Origin: Paracoccus beibuensis
GTDB lineage: Bacteria; Pseudomonadota; Alphaproteobacteria; Rhodobacterales; Rhodobacteraceae
Assembly (NCBI RefSeq): GCF_026162625.1
Contig: NZ_JAOTBD010000018.1
Span: forward strand, 1 to 64,000
DNA length: 64,000 nt
Reading direction: 5' to 3'
Notes under the pieces: generated by a model
What the model saw: the letters and a program-made list of their open reading frames with translations, nothing else
Told to the model about the DNA's origin: nothing
The model's database searches: none
In this document: piece by piece, positions 1-8,973 of the stretch
How positions within the stretch are numbered: the first letter of the stretch is position 1
Layout: each line of letters begins with the position of its first letter
Program-made: the position numbers and the translations under genes

Positions 1-53
1 TGTTCCTTGATCATTCCGATGATCTGCGCCTCGGTGAAGCGGCTCTTCCTCAT
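1..53 (-). CDS. IS3-family transposase OrfA, N-terminal fragment
   Basis: Only the first 17 codons are in the window. The reading begins MRKSRFTEAQIIGMIKE, the typical opening of the helix-turn-helix OrfA protein of IS3-family elements, which is normally joined to OrfB (DDE integrase) by programmed frameshifting. The ATG at 51-53 has an AAGGAG Shine-Dalgarno about 8 bases upstream. The rest of the gene lies outside, so intactness cannot be judged. Confidence 0.75.
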   Translation of the reverse strand, partial: MRKSRFTEAQIIGMIKE

Positions 54-120
54 GTCGTCTGCTCCTTCTTGATGAAGCAAACTCTACATCAGAGCGAGGG
101 ACGTTCCGGGGGGCAGGTCA
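1..120 (-). mobile_element. End of an IS3-family element (truncated by window edge)
   Basis: This is the terminal 120 bp of an insertion sequence that continues off the left edge. On the minus strand it begins TGACCTGCCCCCCGG (outer end at about 120), matching the TG...CA ends and the C-rich terminal repeat of IS3-family elements. A ribosome-binding site (AAGGAG) and the start of an OrfA-type transposase follow. The other end, the target duplication and the subgroup cannot be seen. Confidence 0.7.
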
Positions 121-150
121 GCGGGAATGGGGTTTCATCGGCGACCGGAA

Positions 151-190
151 ATTGCAGGGTTTCTGGCAAAAGCATACGAAACCCTGCAAT
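151..190. repeat. Perfect 13-bp inverted repeat with 14-nt loop
   Basis: ATTGCAGGGTTTC at 151-163 is repeated exactly in inverted orientation at 178-190. It sits 30 bp inside the IS3 end. There is no T-tract, so it is not an obvious terminator. A recombinase or regulator binding site is possible. The rest of 121-487 shows no convincing gene. Confidence 0.6.
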
Positions 191-487
191 TCAAAGCCAA
201 CAAAACCGCAGCTTCAGCACACAAAATCAATGCAGTAGAAGTTGTTCAGGCCGGACTAAAGAGAGCGGCCCTTTGCGGACGATCGAGAACGCGCCGACGC
301 CGCGACCCGCCTTTTCGGAAGCGGCCGTTCAGTCCTTGGAGGAGAAATCCGCAGGCAAAAGTCGCTGGTGCGGACGCTTCTGGCCTTTGGCTTACGTCCA
401 GGATGCCGCGCGAGCTGCCATTCCCGCGATCCCAGCCCTTCGGCAGCCAGCCGTGCAGCTAGTAAACGCGGAAGCCGAATTCAGCCC

Positions 488-1171
488 TCACTTCCTCACC
501 TCGAAGGAGACATGGATTTCGTACTTATCTTCATCTCCAATCGTTGCTGGCCGATAGGGGGCAGGGTGCTGTAGTAGGTCGGATACGACTGGAAAATGGG
601 TCGGATAAAAGTTCTTAAAAACAAACCTTGAGAAAGTATCCCAGCACATCGATAGCGCGAGGGGAATTCTCGATGACGAGGGCCCGATATGGACATGGCT
701 TAGGGGGTGCCCCTCGCCGGCTTGCGTGGGATCAAGCTCAAACCTAAAGGGTGCTCTGATACAGAGCCTTTCTTTCAGTTCATCCTGCGAGAGTTCGCCG
801 ATGAAGTCTTCAAGAGGGTATAATTCGCCACCAACTTCAAGCTCGGATTTTTCAAATCGCACTGGGCAGGGTATATAGTAGAAGCGACTTTCAACAATCA
901 CGTCTTCTTCGAACGTCGCCGACACTTGAAGAATGCCGCCATCCATTAGGAGTAGAGAGAAATCGCCAGACCGAATGCAGTCTAGATACTCTTGCAAGTC
1001 CAGATCGTTTACGCGACGAAACTCCCTTGCGCCAGTCGACGCCCAACGCACTAAGTACGAATTTCTGCCGACTTGCCGCGTGACATGAGACGATATATTG
1101 AGCGCCAACCCCTCAGTGAGGCAGTGCGCACAAAAGCTATCCAAATTTCGGGCGAAGGCTGCTGCACTCAT
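488..1171 (-). CDS. DUF2290 domain-containing protein
   Basis: This 227-residue protein resembles the uncharacterised DUF2290 family in length and in its conserved region around residues 160-185 (HVHIGPSSSRIPL). It has no signal peptide or membrane segment, so a cytoplasmic protein is expected. No known catalytic motif is visible. The ATG at 1171 overlaps the stop region of the helicase gene upstream by one base, so the two are almost certainly translated as a unit. Low-GC codon use compared with the backbone genes further right suggests separate acquisition. The family's function is not known to me. Pairing with a helicase on a plasmid next to an IS end suggests, but does not show, a defence role. 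Confidence 0.75.
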   Translation of the reverse strand: MSAAAFARNLDSFCAHCLTEGLALNISSHVTRQVGRNSYLVRWASTGAREFRRVNDLDLQEYLDCIRSGDFSLLLMDGGILQVSATFEEDVIVESRFYYIPCPVRFEKSELEVGGELYPLEDFIGELSQDELKERLCIRAPFRFELDPTQAGEGHPLSHVHIGPSSSRIPLALSMCWDTFSRFVFKNFYPTHFPVVSDLLQHPAPYRPATIGDEDKYEIHVSFEVRK

Positions 1172-3336
1172 TACTTTTGGTCTCGAGGGGCGATCTTCAT
1201 TAATGCCTGAAGAAAATCTTCTGGCAACGCGTCTGTTGAAAGCTCTCCTCGGCTAATTTGCTCAAGAACACCCGCGAAGTCAGAAATACTGCGACTTAGC
1301 TCTTTTTGCTCCGCTTCAGAACGGTCACGGTGTATGCGCCGCATCTTCGTGATATCAGCTGCGCTAGGGTATTCGAACGAGAGACGGAAATCGTCGCCCC
1401 GTATCCGCTCAAACTCAGCGGCGAGACGCTGGCTGCTGCTTCCAACACCACACACACGCACCCACGCGCGTGACCGCGTAATGGCCGTGAACAGCGTATT
1501 GCGCTTCTTCGCAAGTTCAAGACCAGTGAAGCACTCATGCGAGTTGACGACGTAAACCATCGCGGCCTCATTGCCTTTCGCACGGTAGATATGTGTTACG
1601 GCTATGCTATCGTCGACAAAAACTTCGTCTCTGCTGGAGTTGACACCAACCAGATGCGACTGAATTCCGCGTTCAAGCAGAGCCCGAAAGATAATGGAAA
1701 ATTGGCTCTTTGATGTATAAGCGCTCGGAAGAATGATCAAGATGTCTCGGGCGAGCAGTTCGTCATGCTGAAGGTTTTTCTCTATCTCCGCAGCAATCCA
1801 AGCTGCTTGCTTTTCAGTGTCGTCGAAGCTCATAAACTGAACAGCGTCATCCGGCGCAATCAGAGCCTTTGCTGGATCTACGAAGAACGGGGGAGAGCAT
1901 TCTGGCTTACGCTTAAGTGACACGTGTTGACCCAGCGCCAAATTGCCATTTGTGGCCTCATAGCCGATTTCTCTCCAGAGTTCCGGCTCGTCAAATATTT
2001 GAACTAGGCCTGAGACCGAACCGGGAGGAGACTCACGCGCGATGCCGAAGCCAAGGCCGTGTGCGACCGTCAGAGCCCATGGGGTGTTTCTGTAGCAGAC
2101 TGGCAGGACGATATCCTGTGGTGGTCTATTTGGGTCTCTCCGAAGTGTGACCAACGGTTGGCCTTTGCTATCTTTACCGAACAGGGCTTCGGGAGATGGC
2201 ATGCTGTATTCGCCCAGATTCTGAAGCTCGTCGTAGGCCCAAACAATGCGTTTTGGGCTCTTGCAAAGATCGTAGGCAATACGAAAGAACGATACCGGTA
2301 GATCTTGCGCTTCATCGATAAGCACCGCGTCGAAGAGCTCAGCAGGGCTGGAACGCTTTTGCATGATCGAAAGAAGTTCAGTGCAGGCTCCGTCGAAGCT
2401 TTCGCGACCATACTTCTGATCTGCGGCCTTCCAAGTCATTGGCTCGACGTCATATGCCCGAGCGGCCTGCGCATAGAACCCAGGTTCAGACCTGCTACCC
2501 CAGCAATGAAAGATCTGAATTTTCGACCAATCTGGCTCGTCTTTCTTGGTTTCATACATAAAACGTCGAACCAAGTCTTTAAATTGCTGCTGCAGCGAAC
2601 GACTATAATAGGTTACCGCGATGTTCCAGTCTGGGTGACGTGCATGTAGATAGGCGGCCTTCAGCGCCAGGACGATAGTTTTCCCTGAGCCTGCCAACCC
2701 TCGAATCCTTTGCGGTCCTTCCGGATAAGCAATGGCCGACTTCTTTTGCCACGAGTCGAGGTTGGCGATTCCGGACTCGATCTTTTTTAGGATAGCTCCG
2801 CGCGAGTCCTGGCGGCCAACGTTTAGTCTCTTATTGTTTGGCTTGATGGTCGTTACACGCTGAATCGTGGCATTTAGCGCTCTTTCATGGGGTTCTGAAA
2901 GAGGGGCAAGGCCAGCAATAATGCCGTTCAAATTATCTGGGGTTGCGAATGGAACGAGATTTGGATCAAGGCCAGGGTCATTGGCAAAGTATGTTACTAT
3001 CTGAGGCTTCAAAACAAGGTCGCGGCGATGCACGAGGTCTTTATTGTCAAAAAGTTTCGAACTGATGTTCCGATAAATCTCGTCTTGTCGATCAAGAAGC
3101 GTTTCTTGCCATTGATCAATAGGGGCACCCGCGCGAGGTGGCGCGCTTAGATCAAATAGCACAAGCCCGTGAGCCTTTGTTACCAAGAGGGCATCAGCAC
3201 TTACCTGTCCGTCCGCGCTATCGAAAAGCGGATAGGCGAAGTAAAGAGTGCCGTCGAGTCCTGATCGGGAAAGGGTTTCGCGCAGGCTGGTTTCTGCCGC
3301 AGTTTGACCGGCCGATCCAAAAACTATATCCAGCAT
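1171..3336 (-). CDS. UvrD/Rep-like superfamily 1 helicase with N-terminal NERD-like region
   Basis: This is a 721-residue ATP-dependent helicase. Visible motifs are Walker A GLAGSGKT at about 213-220, Walker B with the superfamily 1 signature IDEAQD at about 340-345, and a late FTAITRSR motif (motif VI-like) near residue 615. The first 100 residues have a NERD-like layout (SADALLVTKAHGLVLFDLS), but the usual acidic-x-Lys catalytic step is not evident, so nuclease activity is doubtful. It is followed by the DUF2290 gene with a one-base overlap. Helicases of this type with an extra N-terminal domain occur both in DNA repair and in phage-defence loci. Strand polarity and substrate are not deducible here. 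Confidence 0.85.
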   Translation of the reverse strand: MLDIVFGSAGQTAAETSLRETLSRSGLDGTLYFAYPLFDSADGQVSADALLVTKAHGLVLFDLSAPPRAGAPIDQWQETLLDRQDEIYRNISSKLFDNKDLVHRRDLVLKPQIVTYFANDPGLDPNLVPFATPDNLNGIIAGLAPLSEPHERALNATIQRVTTIKPNNKRLNVGRQDSRGAILKKIESGIANLDSWQKKSAIAYPEGPQRIRGLAGSGKTIVLALKAAYLHARHPDWNIAVTYYSRSLQQQFKDLVRRFMYETKKDEPDWSKIQIFHCWGSRSEPGFYAQAARAYDVEPMTWKAADQKYGRESFDGACTELLSIMQKRSSPAELFDAVLIDEAQDLPVSFFRIAYDLCKSPKRIVWAYDELQNLGEYSMPSPEALFGKDSKGQPLVTLRRDPNRPPQDIVLPVCYRNTPWALTVAHGLGFGIARESPPGSVSGLVQIFDEPELWREIGYEATNGNLALGQHVSLKRKPECSPPFFVDPAKALIAPDDAVQFMSFDDTEKQAAWIAAEIEKNLQHDELLARDILIILPSAYTSKSQFSIIFRALLERGIQSHLVGVNSSRDEVFVDDSIAVTHIYRAKGNEAAMVYVVNSHECFTGLELAKKRNTLFTAITRSRAWVRVCGVGSSSQRLAAEFERIRGDDFRLSFEYPSAADITKMRRIHRDRSEAEQKELSRSISDFAGVLEQISRGELSTDALPEDFLQALMKIAPRDQK

Positions 3337-3833
3337 CCATATACTCCCCGGTTGGCAGGTTCTGGCGCTTTTTCACCAGTTACACTTGCGGAGGCGCGCC
3401 GCCCGCCTAGCATTCCCTCCCCTATAGCAATGCGTCTTCTGCCGGGCCAGAAGGAACGCTTGATTCTCACTCTTTGCCGACTGTGGGTGCCTAGAGGTTT
3501 TGGTCGGTCCTTGACTGAATACCTAGCGGCGAGGTTACCGCCCTCTGCGCCTGCGCCTGCGCCTGCGCCTGCGCCTGCGCCTGCGCCTGCGCCTGCGCCT
3601 GCGCCTGCGCCTGCGCCTGCGCCTGCGCCTGCCCCTAAGCGACGGGCGAAGCCCCACTTCCCCTCCACAGGACACGGATCCCCACACCAGCTTAAGATCA
3701 GTTCTGGGTATCGCTCCTGTGCCCGAAGGGCGGCTGTTACCAAATACGGCGGATGAGATGCTGCCGCGCTGTATGTCGGCTCTCCGCCCGTTGCGACGTT
3801 CAAGCTTTTAGATTACGCCAAGACTCGGAAGCC
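3337..3833. other. Gene-free stretch between helicase and SbcC-like gene
   Basis: No convincing gene is seen. The open frames on both strands depend on the GCGCCT tandem repeat, which encodes Ala-Pro or Gly-Ala runs, and have no recognisable start signals or family. The segment separates the AT-richer helicase module from the very GC-rich SbcCD-like pair and may be a junction between DNA of different origin. Confidence 0.5.
3547..3630. repeat. Tandem hexanucleotide repeat, 14 perfect copies of GCGCCT
   Basis: GCGCCT is repeated 14 times without interruption from 3547 to 3630, followed by one degenerate unit (GCCCCT). Short-unit arrays like this are prone to slipped-strand length change. Because the unit is six bases, length changes would not shift a reading frame. 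Confidence 0.95.
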
Positions 3834-6461
3834 TCAGACCGTCTCAACGCTGACCCGCGCCCGTTCCCCGCCCAGGGCCGCGAAGGCCCGCTGGCGGCAA
3901 GTCAGGACCAGGATCTGCTGGTCCTGGGCCACGCGGTGCAGGGCGGTGAACATCGCCTCGATCCGGTCGTCGTCGCTGTGGACCAGGGCGTCGTCCAGGA
4001 TCACCGGCACCTGGGTGCCCGCCCGCGCGAACAGCCGCGCAAAGGCCAGCCGGGTCAGGATCGCCACCTGTTCCCGCGTTCCCCCCGACAGGATGTCCAG
4101 GGCCTCGGGCTGGCCGTCGCGGGTCAGCACGGCGGGCAGCAGGGTCTGGTCGTCCATCTCCAGCGTGGCGCCGGGATGGATCACCGCCAGCAGAGGCTGC
4201 AATTCGCGCAGCACCGGCCCGAGATAGGCGTCCCGCGCCTGGCGCCGCGCCTCGTCAAGCGCCCGGCGCAGGCGGGTCAGCGACTGCACCTCGGCGGCAT
4301 AGCGCGCGGCGCGGGCCTCGGCGTCGGAAAGCCTGCCGCGGACCTCGTCCAGGCGTTCCTCGATCCCTTCCTCGGCCAGGGTGCCGATGGATCCGTTCAG
4401 CATCGCCAGATCCTCGCGCAGGCGGTCGCGCTGCGCCTTGGCCTGGGCCGCGACCGACTGGGCGCGCGACAGGGCGGCGCGGGCCATATCCAGGTCGGGG
4501 GCGGCCCGTTCCAGCCGCGCGCATTCGGCCTGGGCATCGGCCAGCCCGGACTGGTGGCCCGTCCGGGCGTCGCGCAGATCGCGCAGCCGGGCCGTCAGCG
4601 CCGCCGGATCGCCGGCCTCGGCGGCCGCGGCCTCATGGGTGCGGCGGGCGGCGGCAAGCGTGGCGGCGGCGGCGGCCCGGGCCTCGGAGGCGGCGCGCAG
4701 AGCAGACTGGGCCTCGGCCGCGGCGGCGCGGGCCCCATCCTCGGTGGCGGTGGCGGTGGCAAGGTCCGCTTCAAGGGCGGCGGGGTCGCCCGCGTCCTCA
4801 GCGCCCGCACCGGCTTCCGCGACCGCCTGCGCATGGGCCTGGCGCAGCGCGTCAAGGCCGTCTGGCGCAAGTTGGGCCAGAAGGCCCTGGGCGCTGCGCA
4901 GGCTGTCGTCCAACCGCTGCGCCTCGACCAGGCAGGCGCGGGCCTGGGCCAGGTCCTCCGCCCCGCAGGCGGACAGCCGCTGGGCCAGCGTGGCCGCGGC
5001 CTTGTCCAGTTGCGCCCGGTCGCCGCCGGTCTGGATGCCGGGGTCGATGCGCATGGTGCCGATGCCGGGCAGATCGAAGTCGCGCGGGCCGGTCAGGCGA
5101 TGCGGGCCCTCAGACAGGTCGGCCCCATCGGCGCGGACCCGCGCGGCGCCGCTATAGGCAAGGGACAGGCTGACCGATTGCGCGTCCAGGCGGGCTTCGG
5201 CCCGGTTCAGCTCGTCGGCGGCCTGTTCGGCGGCGGCAAGGGCCTGCGGCGTCACCACCAGCAACCCGCGCTGCGCCCGCTGTGCCTCGATCTCGGCGCG
5301 CAGGCGCTCGGCCTTGGCCAGGCTGCGGGCCAGGTGCGTGGCGCGGTCCTGCGCGGCGCGGGCAAGGCGCGCCCGCTGCGCCAAGGCCAGACGGTCGCGC
5401 AGGGCGCGGGTGGCGGCCTCGGCATCCCGAAGGGCGGCGGCGGTGTCGCCTTCGGCCTGGGACAGGGTGGCTGTGCGGCTGTCATGACGGGCCGCATCCT
5501 CGGTCGCCGCGGCCAGGGCCTGCGCCGCGCGGGCGGCGCGGTCCGACAGCGTTTCCAGCCGCTCGATCTCGGCACGGGCATTGTCGTCGGTGGCCTGTGC
5601 CAGGGCCAGGGCGCGCTGCGCCGCCCCTAGCCGGTCGGCATGGGCCTCGGCCTCGGCCAGGGCGGCGCGGGCAGCAGCCAGGGCCTTGGCGCGGCGCCGG
5701 TCCTCGGCCGGGTCGTCCAGGGCGGCAAGCTGGCGCTGCGCCTCGCTGCGGCGGGTCAGGTCGCCTGACAGCCGCGCGGCCTTGGCGGCAAGCTCGGCCT
5801 CCTCTGCGCGCAGGGCCTCGGCCTCGGCCTCGGCCCGGGCCCATTCGCCGCCCGCCTTGGCCTTGCCGGTCGCGGTCGCAAGCCTGCCAAGCGCGTCGCC
5901 GACCTTTGCCGCCACCCCGTCCAGCCGGCGCCCGCCGGTCATCATGTCGATCTCGCCCGCGACCGAGGACAAGAGATCCCGCCGCGCCGACAGCGCCCGT
6001 TCGCGGTCGGACTTGTCGCTGGCCGAACTGCCTTCGGGTTCCAGTCCCAGCAGGCCTTGGCGCACCCACAGAAGGCCCGACGGCCCCGACAGCCCCGCCC
6101 CCAGCATCCGGTCGATCCAGGCCTCGGCCTCGTCGTCCTGGGCCACGGTCCGCCCGTCGCGCGACACCCTGGCCGAGGCGCGGGTCAGCCACCGCTTTTC
6201 CACCCGATAGCGCCCGTCGGGCAACTCCAGATCCGCCGCCACCTCGGGCGCGCCGCCGACATGGGGTTGCAGCGCCTTGATCCCTGCGCGGGTGGCGCGG
6301 TGGCGTTCGAAGAACAGCGCGTGGATGGCGTCGAAGAAGGTGGACTTGCCGAATTCGTTGGGCTCGCACAGCACGGTGATGCCGTCGCCGATCCCCTCGA
6401 TCCGGGCGATATGGCCGGCGAAGCGGCGCACGTTGGTCAGTTGCAGCGCGCGGATCTTCAT
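3834..6461 (-). CDS. SbcC/YhaN-like AAA ATPase (SMC-type DNA repair protein)
   Basis: This is an 875-residue ABC-type ATPase of the Rad50/SbcC kind. The N-terminal lobe carries Walker A EPNEFGKST at 33-41. A long Ala/Glu/Arg-rich middle (about 180-730) is predicted coiled coil. The C-terminal lobe has the signature LSGGTREQ and a Walker B VILDDALVHSD. SbcC is usually about 1,050 residues, and this shorter form is closer to YhaN-type partners. It overlaps the SbcD-like nuclease by four bases (ATGA), so the pair should be co-translated into an SbcCD-like complex that processes DNA ends and hairpins. GC content is very high throughout. The start ATG is fixed by the overlap. Confidence 0.85.
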   Translation of the reverse strand: MKIRALQLTNVRRFAGHIARIEGIGDGITVLCEPNEFGKSTFFDAIHALFFERHRATRAGIKALQPHVGGAPEVAADLELPDGRYRVEKRWLTRASARVSRDGRTVAQDDEAEAWIDRMLGAGLSGPSGLLWVRQGLLGLEPEGSSASDKSDRERALSARRDLLSSVAGEIDMMTGGRRLDGVAAKVGDALGRLATATGKAKAGGEWARAEAEAEALRAEEAELAAKAARLSGDLTRRSEAQRQLAALDDPAEDRRRAKALAAARAALAEAEAHADRLGAAQRALALAQATDDNARAEIERLETLSDRAARAAQALAAATEDAARHDSRTATLSQAEGDTAAALRDAEAATRALRDRLALAQRARLARAAQDRATHLARSLAKAERLRAEIEAQRAQRGLLVVTPQALAAAEQAADELNRAEARLDAQSVSLSLAYSGAARVRADGADLSEGPHRLTGPRDFDLPGIGTMRIDPGIQTGGDRAQLDKAAATLAQRLSACGAEDLAQARACLVEAQRLDDSLRSAQGLLAQLAPDGLDALRQAHAQAVAEAGAGAEDAGDPAALEADLATATATEDGARAAAAEAQSALRAASEARAAAAATLAAARRTHEAAAAEAGDPAALTARLRDLRDARTGHQSGLADAQAECARLERAAPDLDMARAALSRAQSVAAQAKAQRDRLREDLAMLNGSIGTLAEEGIEERLDEVRGRLSDAEARAARYAAEVQSLTRLRRALDEARRQARDAYLGPVLRELQPLLAVIHPGATLEMDDQTLLPAVLTRDGQPEALDILSGGTREQVAILTRLAFARLFARAGTQVPVILDDALVHSDDDRIEAMFTALHRVAQDQQILVLTCRQRAFAALGGERARVSVETV

Positions 6462-7570
6462 GCCCCCACCTCTTGCGCGAGGGCGTAGAGCCGCGTCAGC
6501 GCGGATGCGGCCACCGCGCGTTCGGCGGCGCTGCGATCCCCGTCGCCCGCCTCGGCCAGCAGCGCCTCGGCCGCCTGGCGCAGCGCACCCGCGCGATCGA
6601 TCCCGTCCAGGTCATCGGGCCGCGCCTCGGTCGCAAGGCCTGACAGGTCGTGGCCGAACCAGCCGAAGTCGGGGGCGGCCGCCTGCGCCGCCGCATCAAG
6701 CGCGGCCCGGTCGGACAGGGGCAGGCGGCCGGTGGCGACAAGCCGGACCAGCAGGTTGCGCCGCAGCCTCAGTGGGGGCAGGGCCGCGTCCAGCCGGGCC
6801 AGCGGATCGTCGCCGGGCAGCAGGTCCAGCGTGACGGTCTGCCAGCCCATGCTGCCGGTTTCGACCGGGCGAACCCGCACCGTCCCGTCCAGCGTCACCA
6901 GCAGCGCGCAGCAGGCCGCAGAGTGCTTGAAGCCGTCGGCCTCGGGCGTGCCGGAATACCAGGTGGACCCGTTCACTTCCATCCGGCCGTGCCAGTCGCC
7001 AAGCGCCAAGTAGTCAAGGCCGCACCTTTGCGCCCGGTCCGGCGCGATGATGCCCGCCACGCCGTCTTCGCCCGAGAAGTCGGCGATGGCGCCGTGCCCA
7101 AGGCCGATGCGGAGGCAGCCCTCGGGTGTGGGCGCGGCCATCGCCTCGGTCAGGTCGCGGCCGGGGCGGCGCTGCGTGCAGGGGGCAGGCAGGAGCATCA
7201 CGCCGGGGGCCAGTTCGACCGGGTCGGGGCTGGTGATCGCGCGCAGGTTGGCCGGCCCGTCCTGGGCGATGCGCCGCCACAGTTCGGTGGCGGCCAGGCT
7301 GTCATGGTTGCCCGGCAGCATGATCCAGGTGATGTCGGCCTCGGCCGCCATGGCGCGCAAGGCATGGCGCAGCGTGTCGGGCGCGGGGGTCTCGGCGTCG
7401 AAGGTGTCTCCCGCCAGCAGCACTGCGCCGGCGCCCCCGTCCCGCGCCGCCTGCGCCAGCCGGGCGATCGCGCCGTGGCGGGCCTCGCGCAGGCGGTTGC
7501 GGATGGCTTCGGGATAGGTGCCGAAGGCCTTGCCCAGGTGCAGGTCGGACGAATGCAGGAAGCGGAACAT
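6458..7570 (-). CDS. SbcD/YhaO-like DNA repair exonuclease (metallophosphoesterase)
   Basis: This 370-residue calcineurin-like phosphoesterase begins MFRFLHSSDLHLGKAF, which holds the metal-binding D-x-H motif. GDTFD near 57 and GNHD near 87 follow, with further metal-ligand histidines (GHG, GDWHG) downstream. This is the nuclease subunit architecture of SbcD/Mre11. The ATG at 7568-7570 is chosen because the phosphoesterase fold starts immediately after it. The longer open frame upstream lacks homology. Its stop overlaps the SbcC-like start (ATGA), so the two form an operon. It probably cuts DNA ends or hairpins under ATP control by its partner. Confidence 0.87.
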   Translation of the reverse strand: MFRFLHSSDLHLGKAFGTYPEAIRNRLREARHGAIARLAQAARDGGAGAVLLAGDTFDAETPAPDTLRHALRAMAAEADITWIMLPGNHDSLAATELWRRIAQDGPANLRAITSPDPVELAPGVMLLPAPCTQRRPGRDLTEAMAAPTPEGCLRIGLGHGAIADFSGEDGVAGIIAPDRAQRCGLDYLALGDWHGRMEVNGSTWYSGTPEADGFKHSAACCALLVTLDGTVRVRPVETGSMGWQTVTLDLLPGDDPLARLDAALPPLRLRRNLLVRLVATGRLPLSDRAALDAAAQAAAPDFGWFGHDLSGLATEARPDDLDGIDRAGALRQAAEALLAEAGDGDRSAAERAVAASALTRLYALAQEVGA

Positions 7571-7711
7571 CGGCGGCGGGATCCTTTGGGTCGGCACTGT
7601 CGCGGATCGAGAACAGAACACGCACGCTGCTGGTTCGGCAAGCCCAAAGAGGCGTTGCGCGCTTTGTCCTGGCAGCCTGTCGACCCGCCTGTCCTGCACC
7701 GCCTGCCACAG

Positions 7712-7794
7712 AGAGCCAGAGGTCTGGCGGACTGTCCGTGACGGGTCGAGGGCTGGAGGAGAGGCCTCCGGGGCCCGTCGCGGAGGACATTCCA
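7712..7794 (+). promoter_or_regulatory. Structured leader of ardC, shared with the parB-like gene
   Basis: The leader contains AGAGCCAGAGG (7712-7722), then GACGGG (7740-7745) pairing with CCCGTC (7774-7779), and a GGAGG ribosome-binding site just before the ATG. The same order of elements precedes the parB-like gene at 8974-9058. The repetition suggests a common regulatory element. Whether it acts as DNA (promoter) or RNA (leader) is not known. Confidence 0.5.
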
Positions 7795-8847
7795 ATGTCT
7801 GGACCAAAGCGAGCCCGAGCGACAGATCCTGCAAGCGCCGGTCAATTCGGAGGGTCCCGTCGCTCCCGGGGAACTGTCCCACCATCTCGCGGGACACATC
7901 CTGAAGCGCGCGCTGACATCTACACGCGCGTTACCGCAGAAATCATTGCGGCCCTCGAGCATGGTGTCGGTGAGTGGCACGCCCCGTGGTTCCATGACGG
8001 TGCCCATGCCGCCCGCCCCACCAATGTCTCATCAGGCAAGCGTTACCGGGGCATCAACACCGTGGCCTTGTGGGTCGCGGCCATGACATCGGGCTACGGC
8101 GATGGCCTGTGGGGCACCTACCGGCAATGGCAGACTGCCGGTGCTCAGGTCCGCAAGGGTGAGCGCTCGACCACCGTGGTCCTGTGGAAGCAGATCGCCT
8201 CGCGCGAGGAGACAAAGGCAGAGGACGACGGCAAGGACGATGGCGGTCGCGCCCGGATGGTGGCGCGGGCCTTTTCGGTGTTCAACCTGGCCCAGGTGGA
8301 CGGATACGAACGCCCTCTGACACCGTGCCTGCCCGAGAGCGAGCGTCTGGCACATGCGGAAGCCTTCATCGCCAACCTTGGGATAAGAACCGTGTTTGGC
8401 GGCTCAGAAGCCTTCTACCGTCCCTCCGTGGACACGGTGTTCATGCCCGAGTTTACGCAGTTCCGTGACGCTGCCTCGTTTTATGGGGTCTGGCTGCATG
8501 AGCATGGCCACGCGTCGGGGGCAAAACACAGGCTTGATCGCGATCTCTCGGGCCGGTTCGGTTCGGAGGCTTATGCGGCAGAGGAATGCTGTGTCGAGAT
8601 CCTCAGCGGCCTCGTGCTTGCCGATCTCGGCATTGCCCATCATCCGCGGCCCGACCATGCCGCCTACATCGCCTCGTGGCTCAAGGTCATGGCTGCAGAC
8701 CCCCGCGCGATCTTCACAGCTGCCGGCAAGGCGCAGCAGGCCGCCGACTGGATGCATGCGCAGCAGCCCGCTCTCACACCACCCGGCGCACCCGATGAAC
8801 CGGAGGATGGCCACCCTTGGTCTCCCGTTGTCGTCGGCACCGTCTAG
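7795..8847 (+). CDS. ardC: ArdC-like antirestriction protein
   Basis: This 350-residue protein has the two-domain ArdC layout. The N-terminal single-stranded-DNA-binding region (about 40-150) carries the family pattern ARPTNVSSGKRYRGIN. The C-terminal zincin-like metallopeptidase region holds the zinc motif HEHGH (about 235-239) and a later glutamate-rich AAEECCVEIL helix. ArdC proteins travel with conjugative plasmids and protect incoming DNA from host restriction. The ATG at 7795 is preferred over an in-frame upstream start because GGAGG lies about 9 bases before it. It is the first gene of a rightward block of plasmid establishment genes and shares its leader with the next gene. Confidence 0.9.
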   Translation: MSGPKRARATDPASAGQFGGSRRSRGTVPPSRGTHPEARADIYTRVTAEIIAALEHGVGEWHAPWFHDGAHAARPTNVSSGKRYRGINTVALWVAAMTSGYGDGLWGTYRQWQTAGAQVRKGERSTTVVLWKQIASREETKAEDDGKDDGGRARMVARAFSVFNLAQVDGYERPLTPCLPESERLAHAEAFIANLGIRTVFGGSEAFYRPSVDTVFMPEFTQFRDAASFYGVWLHEHGHASGAKHRLDRDLSGRFGSEAYAAEECCVEILSGLVLADLGIAHHPRPDHAAYIASWLKVMAADPRAIFTAAGKAQQAADWMHAQQPALTPPGAPDEPEDGHPWSPVVVGTV

Positions 8848-8973
8848 CAAGCTCGCCTGAAGACGTGTCAGCGCAACGTGGGCTTTTTGCCTACGATCAA
8901 ACTGCCAAGTTCGGGAGCCATCGCCCTCTGGCAAACGTCTTAATTCTGACAGCGCGCCAGAGGCGGCTTGCGG

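Noticed and set aside
69..557. 162-residue rightward protein after the IS3 end
   Set aside because: It overlaps the IS end and the DUF2290 3' region, lacks a ribosome-binding site, and has Arg/Ser-rich composition typical of non-coding GC-rich DNA.
3547..3630. CRISPR array
   Set aside because: The repeat unit is six bases with no spacers. No cas gene is present anywhere in the window.
3324..3803. Gly-Ala or Ala-Pro repeat protein over the GCGCCT array
   Set aside because: The frame exists only because the 6-bp repeat avoids stops. The flanking sequence is not protein-like and start signals are lacking.
3753..5630. Long rightward reading frame opposite the SbcC-like gene
   Set aside because: Low-complexity Gly/Arg/Gln translation mirrors the GC-rich coiled-coil codons of the opposite strand. 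There is no family and no ribosome-binding site.
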